Shown piece after piece: positions 9,853 to 19,089 of a stretch of DNA of 52,849 nt; positions within the stretch are counted from its first letter, which is position 1, and the number at the start of each line of letters is the position of its first letter. Below the pieces are notes generated by a model. It was given only the letters and a program-made list of their open reading frames with translations, was not told the origin of the DNA and made no database searches. The stretch is from positions 1 through 52,849 of the forward strand of contig NZ_CABYWZ010000012.1 in the NCBI RefSeq assembly GCF_902522795.1. Direction: 5' to 3'. This DNA is from an uncultured Prochlorococcus sp. Lineage in GTDB: Bacteria > Cyanobacteriota > Cyanobacteriia > PCC-6307 > Cyanobiaceae. Both the position numbers and the translations under genes were made by a program.

Positions 9853-11265
9853 ATGAAAAATGATTTAAACTTAACAGATTTTTTAAAAGATGTATTTTCC
9901 TCTTTCGATAAGAAAGTGGAGAATTCTGGATTAGTAAGTATTTGTGTTGAGATTCCTTGTATTGATCTTTTGAAAGTATATGAATTGTTTATAAATAAAT
10001 ATTCGTTTTCTTCATTTTGGGAGGAATCTAATGGTATTTCATATATTGCTTTTGAGAAATGTAAATATGTTACTTTGGATGGCCCAAAAAGATTTGAGGT
10101 GGCAAAAGAGTTTAATTCTGAGAACTTTAAAAATTTAATTAACTTAACTAATGAATCCCATAATTCTGCACTCTCGAAAATAATTTATTTATTTTCTTTT
10201 TCTGAAAACTTGAATAATAAGAATTCATCTGCTGATGTCCCTAGTTTAGAAGCTATCTTACCAAAAATATTAATTATTAAAAGTAATAAGAATTGTTGGT
10301 TAAGAATCAATGGTAATGTTGAAGGTAAATCATCATTAAGAACATTAATTGAAGAAATATGGACAATTAGAAATCAAGTTATTAATTTTGGCTCAGAATT
10401 AATAAAATCATCTGGCTTAAAAACTAGTTTTGATTTACCTATTATTGATGATTTCTTGCACTCTTTAGAAACTTCTAATACAAGTTTGAAAAAAGTAGTA
10501 AATAGGGGAATTCAATTAGTAGAAAAAGGTATTCTCGAAAAGATAGTTTTAGCGAATAGAATTAAAATAAAATTAAAAAATAAATTAGATTTAGTAGTAA
10601 TTTTAAAAAGATTCAAAAAGAATCATCCAAATACATGCAGATATGTTTGGAAAAGAAATAGTAAGGATATTTTGTTTGGAGCATCTCCAGAAAAATTATT
10701 TTCTTTTACTAAACCTAATTTAACTTTGGAGGCTCTTGCTGGAACTATCTCTACTAATTCAAATTTTAAGAAACTCCTAAAAAGTACTAAAGACTTAAAG
10801 GAACATAATTACATAACACAGTATTTAATTAAATGTTTAGAAGATTCAAAAATAAAAAACTTTAAAAAAAGTGATATCAAGGTAAATTCATTTGGAGATA
10901 TTTCTCATTTGCAAACACTCATTTTCTCTAAAGTTGAAAATATATGTCCTTTTGAATTGCTTAAAAACTTACATCCATCTCCGGCTGTTTGTGGTTACCC
11001 AAAAAATGCAGCATTGGATTGGATCAATACTCTGGAGTCTTTTCCTAGAGGAAACTATGCTTCGCCAATGGGTTGGGTTGATTCATCAGGAAATGCTTCA
11101 TTTCTTTTAGCAATAAGAGGAGCTAGGTATATTGATGAAAATATTGAATTTACTGCCGGTTCAGGTATAGTTTCAGGCTCAGTTTTAGAGAAAGAAATAG
11201 ATGAGATTAAATTAAAATTTGAATCTATAGCAAAACAAATATTTTTCGCTAAAAATCCTAGATAA
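9853..11265 (+). CDS. menF: isochorismate synthase MenF
   Basis: Isomerises chorismate to isochorismate, the entry to phylloquinone synthesis. It belongs to the chorismate-utilising TrpE/MenF/PabB superfamily. Conserved blocks lie in the C-terminal half: [59 protein letters not shown] and the terminal [11 protein letters not shown]. The N-terminal half is divergent, as usual. It has 470 residues. Its last eight bases overlap the end of convergent gshB. Together with the neighbouring genes it supplies menF, C, E, A and the thioesterase. menD, menH, menB and menG are not in this window. Confidence 0.92.
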   Translation: MKNDLNLTDFLKDVFSSFDKKVENSGLVSICVEIPCIDLLKVYELFINKYSFSSFWEESNGISYIAFEKCKYVTLDGPKRFEVAKEFNSENFKNLINLTNESHNSALSKIIYLFSFSENLNNKNSSADVPSLEAILPKILIIKSNKNCWLRINGNVEGKSSLRTLIEEIWTIRNQVINFGSELIKSSGLKTSFDLPIIDDFLHSLETSNTSLKKVVNRGIQLVEKGILEKIVLANRIKIKLKNKLDLVVILKRFKKNHPNTCRYVWKRNSKDILFGASPEKLFSFTKPNLTLEALAGTISTNSNFKKLLKSTKDLKEHNYITQYLIKCLEDSKIKNFKKSDIKVNSFGDISHLQTLIFSKVENICPFELLKNLHPSPAVCGYPKNAALDWINTLESFPRGNYASPMGWVDSSGNASFLLAIRGARYIDENIEFTAGSGIVSGSVLEKEIDEIKLKFESIAKQIFFAKNPR

Positions 11266-12181
11266 TTTCCACTAATTTTTCAATAACTTCCTCTGAAACA
11301 TTCTTATTGGATAAATTTTCTATTTCTCTTAAACCTGTTGGACTGGTTACATTAATCTCGCTAAGCATTCCATTTATTACATCAATACCTACAAAAAATA
11401 AACCCTCATCTTTGAAGTGCTGAGATAATTCTGAGCAGATACTTTTTTCTTTTTCTGTTAATAATGTTGGTTCAGCCTTTCCTCCCATTGCTAAATTACT
11501 CCTAAAATCGCCTCCTTGAGGAATCCTATTTATTGATCCAATTGCTTCACCGTTTACGATAATTATTCTTTTATCACCCTCTATGACTTCAGGAATAAAT
11601 TTTTGCATCATAACGGGTAATTCTTCTTGAGAAGTGATTAATTCAATGATCGATTTAATACCCGGATAATTTTTATTTATCCTTATAACACCTTGACCAC
11701 CTTTTCCTCCAAGAGGTTTTATGACTACTTCATTATTTATATTTGCAAAATTAATAAGATCTTTTACCTTACTCGCAACTATTGTAGGTGCCATTAAGTG
11801 GCTGTATCTCAAAGCACCTAACTTTTCATTCCATGCTCTTAACGATGAGGGTTTGTTGATTACTTTTACTCCTTTTCTTTCTGCAACTTCTAAAAGATGG
11901 GTTGCATATAAATAAGCCTCATTTACAGGAGGATCTTTTCTCATCCAAATGCAATTAAATTCGGCGAGAGGTATGCAATCATTATCTTTGAAAGAAATCC
12001 ACGGATTTACTTCAACCTTCACAGAAGATGCCCATACTTCATCACCTCTAGCTTCAAGGTCTTGAGGGGTGCAACTCCAGATTTCAATATTTTTTTTTGA
12101 TGATGCTTGCATTAAAGCAGCAGTTGAATCTTTTAAGGGATTTATATTTTTTATTGGGTCTATTACGAATAGAAATTTCAT
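11258..12181 (-). CDS. gshB: glutathione synthetase GshB
   Basis: An ATP-grasp ligase that joins glycine to gamma-glutamylcysteine. The N-terminal [16 protein letters not shown] and [18 protein letters not shown] are diagnostic of bacterial GshB. ATP-grasp blocks [29 protein letters not shown] and the Mg-binding [24 protein letters not shown] follow. It has 307 residues, full length. grxC lies immediately upstream on the same strand with a gap of five bases, so glutathione synthesis and glutaredoxin are probably one transcription unit. Confidence 0.96.
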   Translation of the reverse strand: MKFLFVIDPIKNINPLKDSTAALMQASSKKNIEIWSCTPQDLEARGDEVWASSVKVEVNPWISFKDNDCIPLAEFNCIWMRKDPPVNEAYLYATHLLEVAERKGVKVINKPSSLRAWNEKLGALRYSHLMAPTIVASKVKDLINFANINNEVVIKPLGGKGGQGVIRINKNYPGIKSIIELITSQEELPVMMQKFIPEVIEGDKRIIIVNGEAIGSINRIPQGGDFRSNLAMGGKAEPTLLTEKEKSICSELSQHFKDEGLFFVGIDVINGMLSEINVTSPTGLREIENLSNKNVSEEVIEKLVEII

Positions 12182-12186
12182 AAGAT

Positions 12187-12441
12187 CTAGTTTAATAATG
12201 TGTCTAATTTATTTTCATTTTCTAATGTGTAGAGATCATCGCAGCCTCCGATACCCTCATTATCTATAAATATTTGTGGTAATGTTCTTCTACCATCAGC
12301 TCTTTCAATCATCATTGCTCTCGCATCTTCGTCCCCATCTATTTTATATTCTGTAAAATTAATATTTTTTTTCTTGAGTAGTGATTTTGCTCGAATACAG
12401 AATGGACAATATTGCCAAGTATAAATTTCAACTTTAGACAT
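12187..12441 (-). CDS. grxC: glutaredoxin (GrxC-type)
   Basis: A dithiol glutaredoxin of 84 residues. The active site CPFC is at 12-15, after the first beta strand VEIYTWQY. The TLPQIFID cis-Pro block and the [10 protein letters not shown] glutathione-binding segment complete a minimal thioredoxin fold. It reduces disulfides and glutathionylated proteins in the cytosol with GSH. It lies directly upstream of gshB. Confidence 0.95.
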   Translation of the reverse strand: MSKVEIYTWQYCPFCIRAKSLLKKKNINFTEYKIDGDEDARAMMIERADGRRTLPQIFIDNEGIGGCDDLYTLENENKLDTLLN

Positions 12442-12517
12442 TTTTTAAAAATAATACTTAGTTTATACTATTAAACAAAAGTGCTTGTTAGATTATAAAT
12501 AACGATTAAATTCTATT

Positions 12518-13640
12518 TTGATAGATATTACAGATTTCAAAAAAGATCTTTCGGAACTAACGGATCGCCTGGGTAATGCTCAGGATTGTCTTTGACGTTC
12601 CAAGATTAAAAGCTAAAAGGAAAGAGTTAGAGCAAATTTCAGCTCAGCCTGAATTTTGGGAGAATCAAGAAGAAGCGAAAAAACAAATGTTAATCCTTGA
12701 TGATGTTAAGGCACAACTTGAGTTGTTGGATAAATGGAAAACTTTTATTTCTGATGCTAATGCCTCTCTTGAGCTTTATTCTTTAGAACCAGAAGAGGAA
12801 ATGATTTTGGAATCCAAGCAGGGCTTAAAGAAATTAAGAGAAAATTTAGATAAATGGGAATTTGAAAGATTGTTATGCGGTGAATACGATAAGGAAGGAG
12901 CAGTAGTTTCTATCAACGCAGGTGCTGGTGGAACAGATGCTCAGGATTGGGTAGAGATCTTATTGAGAATGTATTCAAGATGGGCCGATAATAATCAAAT
13001 GAGTTTAATTATCAATGAATTATCTCAAGGAGAAGAAGCAGGTATCAAAAGTGTAACTTTTGAAATTGATGGAAAATATGCATACGGATATTTACAACAT
13101 GAAAAAGGAACTCATAGATTAGTAAGAATTTCTCCTTTCAATGCTAATGGTAAAAGACAAACCAGCTTTGCTGGGGTGGAGGTCATGCCAAAATTAGATG
13201 AAAATATTTCACTTGATATACCTGAAAAAGATTTAGAAATTACAACAAGTAGATCTGGTGGGGCTGGAGGACAAAATGTTAATAAAGTAGAAACAGCGGT
13301 GAGAATTGTTCATTTGCCTTCAGGGATTTCAGTAAGATGTACACAAGAAAGATCTCAATTACAAAATAAAGAAAAAGCTATGTTACTACTTAAGTCTAAA
13401 CTACTAGTAATTGCTAAAGAACAACGAGCTGCAGAAGTCGCTGATATTAAAGGTGATATTGTGGAAGCTGCATGGGGTAATCAAATAAGAAATTATGTTT
13501 TCCATCCCTATCAAATGGTAAAAGATCTCAGGACTATGCAGGAGACTAAAGACTTAGATAGTATTTTAGATGGTGGAATTGAACCATTTATTCATGAATT
13601 ATTACGGATGAATATTTCTTCTAACGAATCTATCGAATAA
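12518..13640 (+). CDS. prfB: peptide chain release factor 2 (RF2), programmed +1 frameshift
   Basis: Recognises UGA and UAA and releases the chain. The coding region is join(12518..12592, 12594..13640), giving 373 residues. The zero-frame leader starts at TTG 12518, the only usual start after the in-frame TAA at 12500. It encodes 25 codons and ends at CTT TGA (12590-12595). Slipping one base forward reads GAC and continues in the main frame. The leader reads as a true RF2 N-terminus ([13 protein letters not shown], then DVPRLKAK after the shift), so the ATG at 12576 in the main frame is spurious. Downstream are the codon-recognition tripeptide in [10 protein letters not shown] and the peptidyl-transferase GGQ in [11 protein letters not shown]. 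It heads a tight plus-strand run through 16142. Confidence 0.95.
12581..12596 (+). promoter_or_regulatory. RF2 +1 recoding site (CTT TGA C)
   Basis: The classic RF2 autoregulatory site. CTT TGA C is at 12590-12596 in the zero frame, with an SD-like AGGA at 12582-12585, four bases before the CTT. The anti-SD match is weaker than the AGGGGG of E. coli, which has a three-base spacing. Low RF2 leaves UGA unread and favours the shift, so RF2 controls its own synthesis. Confidence 0.93.
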
Positions 13641-13643
13641 CCA

Positions 13644-13826
13644 ATGAAAAATAAAAACGAAGTTATAGAAAAAAAAGTTGCTCCTCCTAGCTTTATAAAG
13701 CTTGCTATGCGAAATATGGTAAGGAAGGGTTCAAAAAGTATTTCTCATTTTTCAATAACCTTTCTAGTTTTAATTGGGATATTAATACTTGTAGCAACAA
13801 TAGGTAAGCCTAATATTCCTGTATAA
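13644..13826 (+). CDS. small single-span membrane protein (DUF3285-like)
   Basis: A 60-residue protein. A charged N-terminus leads to PPSFIKLAMRNMVRKG (about 17-32), then one hydrophobic segment (about 38-54, FSITFLVLIGILILVAT) and a short tail. The PP-S-hydrophobic-KLAMRNMVRKG pattern is that of a small conserved cyanobacterial family that I believe is DUF3285. Its function is unknown. It starts three bases after the prfB stop and ends six bases before ybeY, which argues it is a real, cotranscribed gene. Confidence 0.75.
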   Translation: MKNKNEVIEKKVAPPSFIKLAMRNMVRKGSKSISHFSITFLVLIGILILVATIGKPNIPV

Positions 13827-13832
13827 GAATGT

Positions 13833-14371
13833 ATGACAGAAAAAATTATTTCTGAAATAAATTTAGATTTGGTTTTTAAATGTAATGAATTTTCTCAATT
13901 TTCAAATAAGTTAAAAGATTCTAAAAATAAGCTTATTTTTGAATCTAATTTTTGGGAGAAAGTTTTTTTATCTTGGATAAAAATAATATTAAAAAAGAAG
14001 ATAATAAATTGCCAAATTTCATTTTTGAAAAAAAATCTTTTTCATTAGGCTTACAGATAATATCTAATCAAGAAATTGCTTTTATGAACAAGAAGTGGAT
14101 GCAAAAAAATGGACCAACTGATGTTCTATCTTTTCCAATCATTTCTGATGAATCTCTAAATAATTTAGATCATATAGAGTTAGGAGACATATTCATATCA
14201 TTAGAGATCGCATTTGAGCAATCTTATGAATATAAACATTCAATCTATAAAGAAATGCTCTGGTTGGCTAGTCATGGATTTTTACATCTTTTGGGATGGG
14301 AACATAATAATGATCTTGATTTAGAAAATATGTTAAATTTCCAGGAATATTTAGTTAAAAAATTAGATTAA
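13833..14371 (+). CDS. ybeY: endoribonuclease/rRNA maturation factor YbeY, broken by a -1 frameshift
   Basis: A metal-dependent RNase for 16S rRNA 3'-end maturation and quality control. The N-terminal part (13833 to about 13997, [15 protein letters not shown] to KIILKK) is in one frame. The remainder (13997-14371) is in the -1 frame and holds [18 protein letters not shown] and the Zn-binding [11 protein letters not shown]. Reading across with one -1 step gives 179 residues with normal family architecture. The change falls on A6G at 13991-13997. The downstream frame has an ATG at 13952, but its first 15 residues are out-of-frame noise and it would lack about 40 true N-terminal residues. Either this is a one-base loss (A7 to A6), a sequencing error, or the gene is recoded. 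Confidence 0.85.
13991..13997 (+). other. dnaX-type slippery heptamer A-AAA-AAG inside ybeY
   Basis: In the incoming ybeY frame the codons read TTA AAA AAG, so A-AAA-AAG is exactly in the phase that allows tandem -1 slippage of two lysine tRNAs. After slippage the next codon is GAA at 13997, which opens the rest of YbeY. I see only a weak downstream hairpin (TTTCA-TTTT-TGAAA in the following 40 bases) and no SD-like stimulator about 10 bases upstream. Whether it is used cannot be judged from the sequence. Confidence 0.5.
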
Positions 14372-14377
14372 AAATCT

Positions 14378-14797
14378 ATGGACAAAAAAATAAACTCTCT
14401 AAAAAATAGAATCGAATCATATAAAACTTCTAGTAATGTATTAAAAAGTTTTAAGTATGCTTTTAGTGGAATTAGTTACGTATTTAAAACTTCAAGAAAT
14501 TTTAAAATTCAATTATTTTTTGCAGTTATAAGTTTAATGATTGGTTTTTTACTGCAAATTAGTCAAAGTAATTATGTAATTTTGATTGCCACAATTATGT
14601 CTGTTTTAATATTAGAAATATTAAACACATCTATCGAATCAATAGTTGATTTAGTAGTGAAAAAAAAATTTAGTAGTTTTGCTAAAATCTCAAAAGATAC
14701 TTCTGCAGGAGCAGTTTTATTAGCTTCCATTAATTCTGTTATTATTGCTGTATATATTTTTGTTCCTAAAATTAAGTTGTTATTTGAATCTATATAA
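14378..14797 (+). CDS. dgkA: diacylglycerol/undecaprenol kinase (DgkA family)
   Basis: A small integral-membrane lipid kinase of 139 residues with three hydrophobic segments after a soluble N-terminus. The family signature is intact: NFKIQLFFAV, ILEILNTSIESIVDLV with the catalytic and metal-binding glutamates, and the AKISKDTSAGAVLL block. It phosphorylates diacylglycerol or, as in many non-enterobacteria, undecaprenol. The substrate cannot be told from sequence. It is flanked closely by ybeY and the glutamine amidotransferase gene. The ybeY-dgkA order is common in bacteria. Confidence 0.92.
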   Translation: MDKKINSLKNRIESYKTSSNVLKSFKYAFSGISYVFKTSRNFKIQLFFAVISLMIGFLLQISQSNYVILIATIMSVLILEILNTSIESIVDLVVKKKFSSFAKISKDTSAGAVLLASINSVIIAVYIFVPKIKLLFESI

Positions 14798-14799
14798 AT

Positions 14800-15396
14800 A
14801 TGTTTCTTGTTATTGATAATTACGATAGTTTTACATATAACCTTGTTCAATATTTAGGAGAACTTTCTGCTGAGCATGAAATAACTAAAGAATTAATAGT
14901 TAAAAGAAATGATGAAATTACTTTAGATGAAATTATCAAACTAAACCCTAGTGGCATCCTATTATCTCCAGGTCCAGGTAATCCAGATCAATCTGGAATT
15001 TGTCTTCCAATACTAAAAAAATTATCTAAAAATATTCCGATATTAGGAGTTTGTTTAGGGCACCAAGCTTTGGCCCAAGCTTTTGGAGGTAAGGTTATAG
15101 TTGGGAAAGAGCTTATGCATGGTAAGACATCCAAAATATTTCATAATCAAAAAGGTTTGTTTAAAGATATCGAGACACCATTTGTGGCGACTAGATATCA
15201 TAGTCTTATAGTTGATTCAAGTTCATTACCAACTTGTTTCGATATAACTGCGACTTTAGAAGACTCAACTATTATGGCTATTTCTCACAAAGAATATAAG
15301 CATTTACATGGAGTACAGTTTCATCCTGAAAGTGTATTGACACAATTTGGTCATAAATTAATTAGTAATTTTCTAAAAATGGCTGAACAAAAGTAA
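14800..15396 (+). CDS. trpG: anthranilate/aminodeoxychorismate synthase component II (glutamine amidotransferase)
   Basis: A class I GATase subunit of 198 residues that supplies ammonia to TrpE or PabB. Motifs are LLSPGPGNPDQSG, the nucleophile cysteine in GVCLGHQALAQAFGG, and the His/Glu pair in GVQFHPESVLT. Single TrpG/PabA proteins often serve both tryptophan and folate synthesis, and the partner subunit is not nearby. The gene begins two bases after the dgkA stop. Confidence 0.92.
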   Translation: MFLVIDNYDSFTYNLVQYLGELSAEHEITKELIVKRNDEITLDEIIKLNPSGILLSPGPGNPDQSGICLPILKKLSKNIPILGVCLGHQALAQAFGGKVIVGKELMHGKTSKIFHNQKGLFKDIETPFVATRYHSLIVDSSSLPTCFDITATLEDSTIMAISHKEYKHLHGVQFHPESVLTQFGHKLISNFLKMAEQK

Positions 15397-15416
15397 AATA
15401 CAAAAAAATTAAGAAT

Positions 15417-16142
15417 ATGATTTCTCAAATTAAAAAAATTTTCTTTTTTATATTATTTAGCTCTTTTTTACCTACCTCATTATTGGCAAGAAATTTAGTA
15501 ATAAAAAGTCTGGGACATAGTAGTTTCTTAATTAATAGTGCTGAAAAATCGATTCTTATAAATCCCTTTAAAGCAATAGGTTGTGCAAGCAATTTAAAAG
15601 AGCCAAAAGAAGTCAATGCAGATTTTATTTTGGCTAGTTCTAGGCTCCCAGATGAAGGATATAATCCTAATAATCAATTAATGTTTGTAGAACCTGGAAT
15701 CTATCAATTTGAGGATATTTTATTAAATGGAATTTCCGTCCCACATGACAGAGTTGATGGAAGAAGATTTGGAATGGCAACTGTTTGGAGTTGGGAGCAG
15801 AATGATCTTAAAATTGTTCATATGGGGGGCGCTGCTGGAGATATTGATATTAATAGTAAAATTATTTTGTCTCGCCCAGATATCTTATTTATTTCAATTG
15901 GAGGAGGAATTAAATCTTATGATGGGCAAGAGGCTTCAAGAATAGTTAAGCTTCTAAAACCTAATGTAGTTATTCCTGTTCACTTTGCTCGTGGAAAAAT
16001 AATTAACAAAGAATGTGATTTCTCGAACGCTGATTTGTTTATCGAAAATATGAAAAACTTCAAAGTAAAATATGTTGGAAAAGATTTTCAAATAAAACCT
16101 AAAAGAATCGATCAAAATACAATTTATATTTTTGATAATTAA
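15417..16142 (+). CDS. exported metallo-beta-lactamase-fold protein with degenerate metal site
   Basis: A 241-residue protein. Residues 1-24 form a basic plus hydrophobic N-terminus (KKIFFFILFSSFLPTSLLA), consistent with a signal peptide or membrane anchor. The rest resembles UlaG-like metallo-beta-lactamase-fold hydrolases: GHSSFLI at 33-39, ILINPF, VPHD at 109-112, VHMGGAAGD at 134-142 and VIPVHF at 185-190. Where HxHxDH should follow the DxILASS strand (about 69-80) the sequence reads SSRLPDEG, without histidines. It follows trpG by 20 bases and overlaps the end of convergent hisC by four bases. Function unknown. Confidence 0.8.
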   Translation: MISQIKKIFFFILFSSFLPTSLLARNLVIKSLGHSSFLINSAEKSILINPFKAIGCASNLKEPKEVNADFILASSRLPDEGYNPNNQLMFVEPGIYQFEDILLNGISVPHDRVDGRRFGMATVWSWEQNDLKIVHMGGAAGDIDINSKIILSRPDILFISIGGGIKSYDGQEASRIVKLLKPNVVIPVHFARGKIINKECDFSNADLFIENMKNFKVKYVGKDFQIKPKRIDQNTIYIFDN

Positions 16143-17248
16143 TTTATTAAATCTAAGTCCTTGTAATTGTCCCAGAAAAAAATCATTTGTTCTTTAGTTC
16201 CAATACTAATTCTTATTGATTGACCAATATCTTTTTTGTTTGCCATACTTCTGATAAGAATACCTTTTTCTCTCATCTGTTGTATTAAAATTTTAGGATC
16301 TTTTTTTGGCCAAATTAAGAAATAATTACCACCACTAAAATGAGTTCTAATTTTTGTTGATTTAAATTTATTTAAAATCCATTCTCTTGCTTTTTTTACT
16401 TCTAAAACATAATTATCAATATATGATTTGTCTTTAAGTGCTGCTAATGCTGCCGTTATAGCAAAGCTATTTACATCATATGGTCCTGTAACTTTATTAA
16501 TGTAATTAATTAAATTTTTATTGCCAAAAGTAAAACCTATTCTTAAACCAGCTAAACCAGCTGTTTTTGAAAGGGATTGGATTACTAGTATATTGTTATT
16601 CTTTTCAAAATCTATCGATTCAAGAAGACTATCTCCATGAAATTTTTCATATAGTTCATCAACAATTATCAATGAATCGTTTTTGATATTTGCTAAGTTA
16701 ATTATCTCTTGAGCACTTAAAACTGTTCCAGTGGGATTATTTGGATTACAAATAAATATTAACTTTGGATTATACTTTATAATTTTTTCACTAAATTCTT
16801 CGATCGGAAATAGAAAATTTTCTCCAATGTAAGAACAAGTTATTTTCTTCATTCCTCGCATTTCTGAACAAGGAGAATAGTAACCAAAAGTTGGATTCGT
16901 GGTTAGAAATATTTGATCTTTTTCTCCAAAGCAATTGAAGATTGCATTTATTGCTGCGTCTGCTCCATTGAAAATTCCTATTTCGTCATTATCAAATTTT
17001 CTTGAATCAAGATATTTATCACATAAAAAATTTTTTAATAAATTATATTCTGGATAAATTGAAATCTCATTTAATTTTATCGCTTGTAATGCCTCTAAAA
17101 CATTAGGACTTGGACCTATAGTATTTTCATTAAAGTCTAAGCGGAGTAAATTTCTTCTATTTTCTAAAGGTGCAGAGTAAGACTGCATATTTATTATTTC
17201 TTCTCTTGGTGTTGGGACAAGATTATTTAATTGATTAAAATCATTCAT
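16139..17248 (-). CDS. hisC: histidinol-phosphate aminotransferase (HisC-like)
   Basis: A fold-type I PLP aminotransferase of 369 residues. It has LDFNENTIGPSP at 37-48 (HisC-like NENP region), NPNNPTG at 168-174, VDELY with the PLP Asp near 197, and PLP lysine K228 in SLSKTAGLAGLRIG. The terminal IRISIGT supplies the substrate-carboxylate Arg. HisC is the best call, though paralogous aminotransferases have similar motifs. Its ATG shares one base with the argS stop, so it is coupled to argS. Confidence 0.85.
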   Translation of the reverse strand: MNDFNQLNNLVPTPREEIINMQSYSAPLENRRNLLRLDFNENTIGPSPNVLEALQAIKLNEISIYPEYNLLKNFLCDKYLDSRKFDNDEIGIFNGADAAINAIFNCFGEKDQIFLTTNPTFGYYSPCSEMRGMKKITCSYIGENFLFPIEEFSEKIIKYNPKLIFICNPNNPTGTVLSAQEIINLANIKNDSLIIVDELYEKFHGDSLLESIDFEKNNNILVIQSLSKTAGLAGLRIGFTFGNKNLINYINKVTGPYDVNSFAITAALAALKDKSYIDNYVLEVKKAREWILNKFKSTKIRTHFSGGNYFLIWPKKDPKILIQQMREKGILIRSMANKKDIGQSIRISIGTKEQMIFFWDNYKDLDLIN

Positions 17249-19062
17249 TACATTCTTTCTAAAGTTTCAATTCCTAGAAGCTCTAAGCTTAATTTTAGTG
17301 TTTTTGCAGTTAGATCACATAAATTCAGTCTAGAAATTTTTATATATTTTTCTTCTTTGAGTATTGGAACCTGATCATAAAATCTATTAAAAGTCTGACA
17401 TAGCTCAAACAGATAATTGCATAATCTATTTGGCATTAAGTCTTTTTCAATAGATATTATGACTTCATCGAACTTAAGTAATTTTCTGATAAGTTTCCAC
17501 TCAGATTTATGTTCATAATTTGTATATTGAAAATCTTGTGAGTCATAAACAAAATCATTTTTTCTTTTTATTCCTGCAATTCTTACAAGTGTATATAACA
17601 AATAAGGAGCCGTATTACCATTAAGGGATAGCATTTTATCAAAACTAAATTGATAATTTGTAATCCTATTTTGGCTTAAATCTGCATACTTAACAGCTCC
17701 TAATCCAATTATTCTTGAAGTATTTGCAATAAAATCTTCAGTCTCATAACGATTTTCATCTTCTAATCTTTTCAATAAATCTTCTTTTGCTCTTCTAACT
17801 GCTTCTTTTAATAAATCTTTTAAACGTATTGTTTCACCTTCCCTTGTCTTTAGTTTTTTGCCATCAATTCCTTGAACTAAACCAAAAGGGACATGGTCTA
17901 CTTGGCAATTGTCTGGGATCCATTTTGCTTTTTTTGCAACTTGAAAAACTCCAGCAAAATGATTTGCTTGTCCATGATCAGTTACATAAATAATTCTCGA
18001 CGCATCATCCCCATTAGGAGGTTTATTGAATCTGTATCTTATAGCAGCAAGATCTGTGGTGGCATAGTTAAAACCTCCATCTTTTTTTTGAATAATTAGA
18101 GGTAAAGGTTTCCCTTCTTTATTAGTCATCCCATCTAAAAATACACATTTTGCTCCTTGATCTTCTACTAATATTTTTTTAAAATTCAAATCCTCAATAA
18201 CTGATTTTAAGAAGGGATTATAAAAAGATTCACCTCTTTCTTCTATTTTTATTTTTAAATTTTTATAGATTTCATCAAATTCTTTTCTAGATTGATCACA
18301 TATTAATTTCCAAGCTTTAATTGATTTAATATCTCCACTTTGTAACTTAACTACTTCTTCTCTAGATCTTTTTTGGAATTCAGGTTCATTATCAAATCTT
18401 TTTTTTGATTCTTTATAAAATTCAACTAAATCACTTATCTTAATTTTCCCTATCTCCTCTAAATCATTTGAATATAAATCTTTGAGCTGAGTAATAAGCA
18501 TTCCAAATTGGGTTCCCCAATCGCCAACATGATTTAGTCTTAATACTTGATAACCTCTTAACTCGAAAATTCTAGATATTGAATCTCCTATTATTGTGGA
18601 TCTTAAATGTCCTACATGCATTTCTTTAGCAATATTAGGACTAGAAAAATCTACAATTACTTTATTTGATAAGCCACTATCTAAATTTTTTATTATTTGA
18701 GGTACTCCACTTCTTTGGCATTGAATATTTGATTTGATTTCATTTATAAGAACTTCATCTTTTAATTTTATATTTATAAATCCTGGACCTGCTATTTCTA
18801 GACTCTTACATATTTTTGCTATGCTTTTATTTTTATTTAAAAGGTTAATAAAATCATTAGAAATATCTCTTGGATTCTTTTTATATATTTTAGATAAACT
18901 TAAACAAACATTACATTGATAATCACCAAATTCCTCTTTTGATGATTGTGTAATTAAATTTTTTCTAAGAATTTCGAATTCTCTTTCTTTATCATTTTTT
19001 TTAAGACTATATAAAAGAATTTGTTCGAAGTTATTTGTTAATTCTTTAAAAATGATTAGCAT
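17248..19062 (-). CDS. argS: arginyl-tRNA synthetase
   Basis: A class I aminoacyl-tRNA synthetase of 604 residues. The HIGH motif is present as HVGH within [19 protein letters not shown], preceded by an N-terminal Add1-like tRNA-binding region. The KMSKS-equivalent is the degenerate [11 protein letters not shown], as in many ArgRS. The C-terminal third is the DALR anticodon-binding domain ([23 protein letters not shown] onward). Full length. hisC follows with a one-base stop/start overlap. Confidence 0.96.
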   Translation of the reverse strand: MLIIFKELTNNFEQILLYSLKKNDKEREFEILRKNLITQSSKEEFGDYQCNVCLSLSKIYKKNPRDISNDFINLLNKNKSIAKICKSLEIAGPGFINIKLKDEVLINEIKSNIQCQRSGVPQIIKNLDSGLSNKVIVDFSSPNIAKEMHVGHLRSTIIGDSISRIFELRGYQVLRLNHVGDWGTQFGMLITQLKDLYSNDLEEIGKIKISDLVEFYKESKKRFDNEPEFQKRSREEVVKLQSGDIKSIKAWKLICDQSRKEFDEIYKNLKIKIEERGESFYNPFLKSVIEDLNFKKILVEDQGAKCVFLDGMTNKEGKPLPLIIQKKDGGFNYATTDLAAIRYRFNKPPNGDDASRIIYVTDHGQANHFAGVFQVAKKAKWIPDNCQVDHVPFGLVQGIDGKKLKTREGETIRLKDLLKEAVRRAKEDLLKRLEDENRYETEDFIANTSRIIGLGAVKYADLSQNRITNYQFSFDKMLSLNGNTAPYLLYTLVRIAGIKRKNDFVYDSQDFQYTNYEHKSEWKLIRKLLKFDEVIISIEKDLMPNRLCNYLFELCQTFNRFYDQVPILKEEKYIKISRLNLCDLTAKTLKLSLELLGIETLERM

Positions 19063-19089
19063 TATTTATTCAATTATTTATCTATATGA

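Noticed and set aside
12576..13640. prfB as a single-frame gene from ATG 12576
   Set aside because: Its first six codons overlap the zero-frame leader and encode residues unlike RF2. The leader plus CTT TGA C shift gives the expected N-terminus.
13991..14060. A downstream stimulatory stem for the ybeY heptamer
   Set aside because: Only a 5-bp AT stem is visible, too weak to support programmed frameshifting on its own.
13952..14371. A complete YbeY starting at ATG 13952
   Set aside because: The first 15 residues are an out-of-frame reading of codons that in the other frame match the YbeY N-terminal region.
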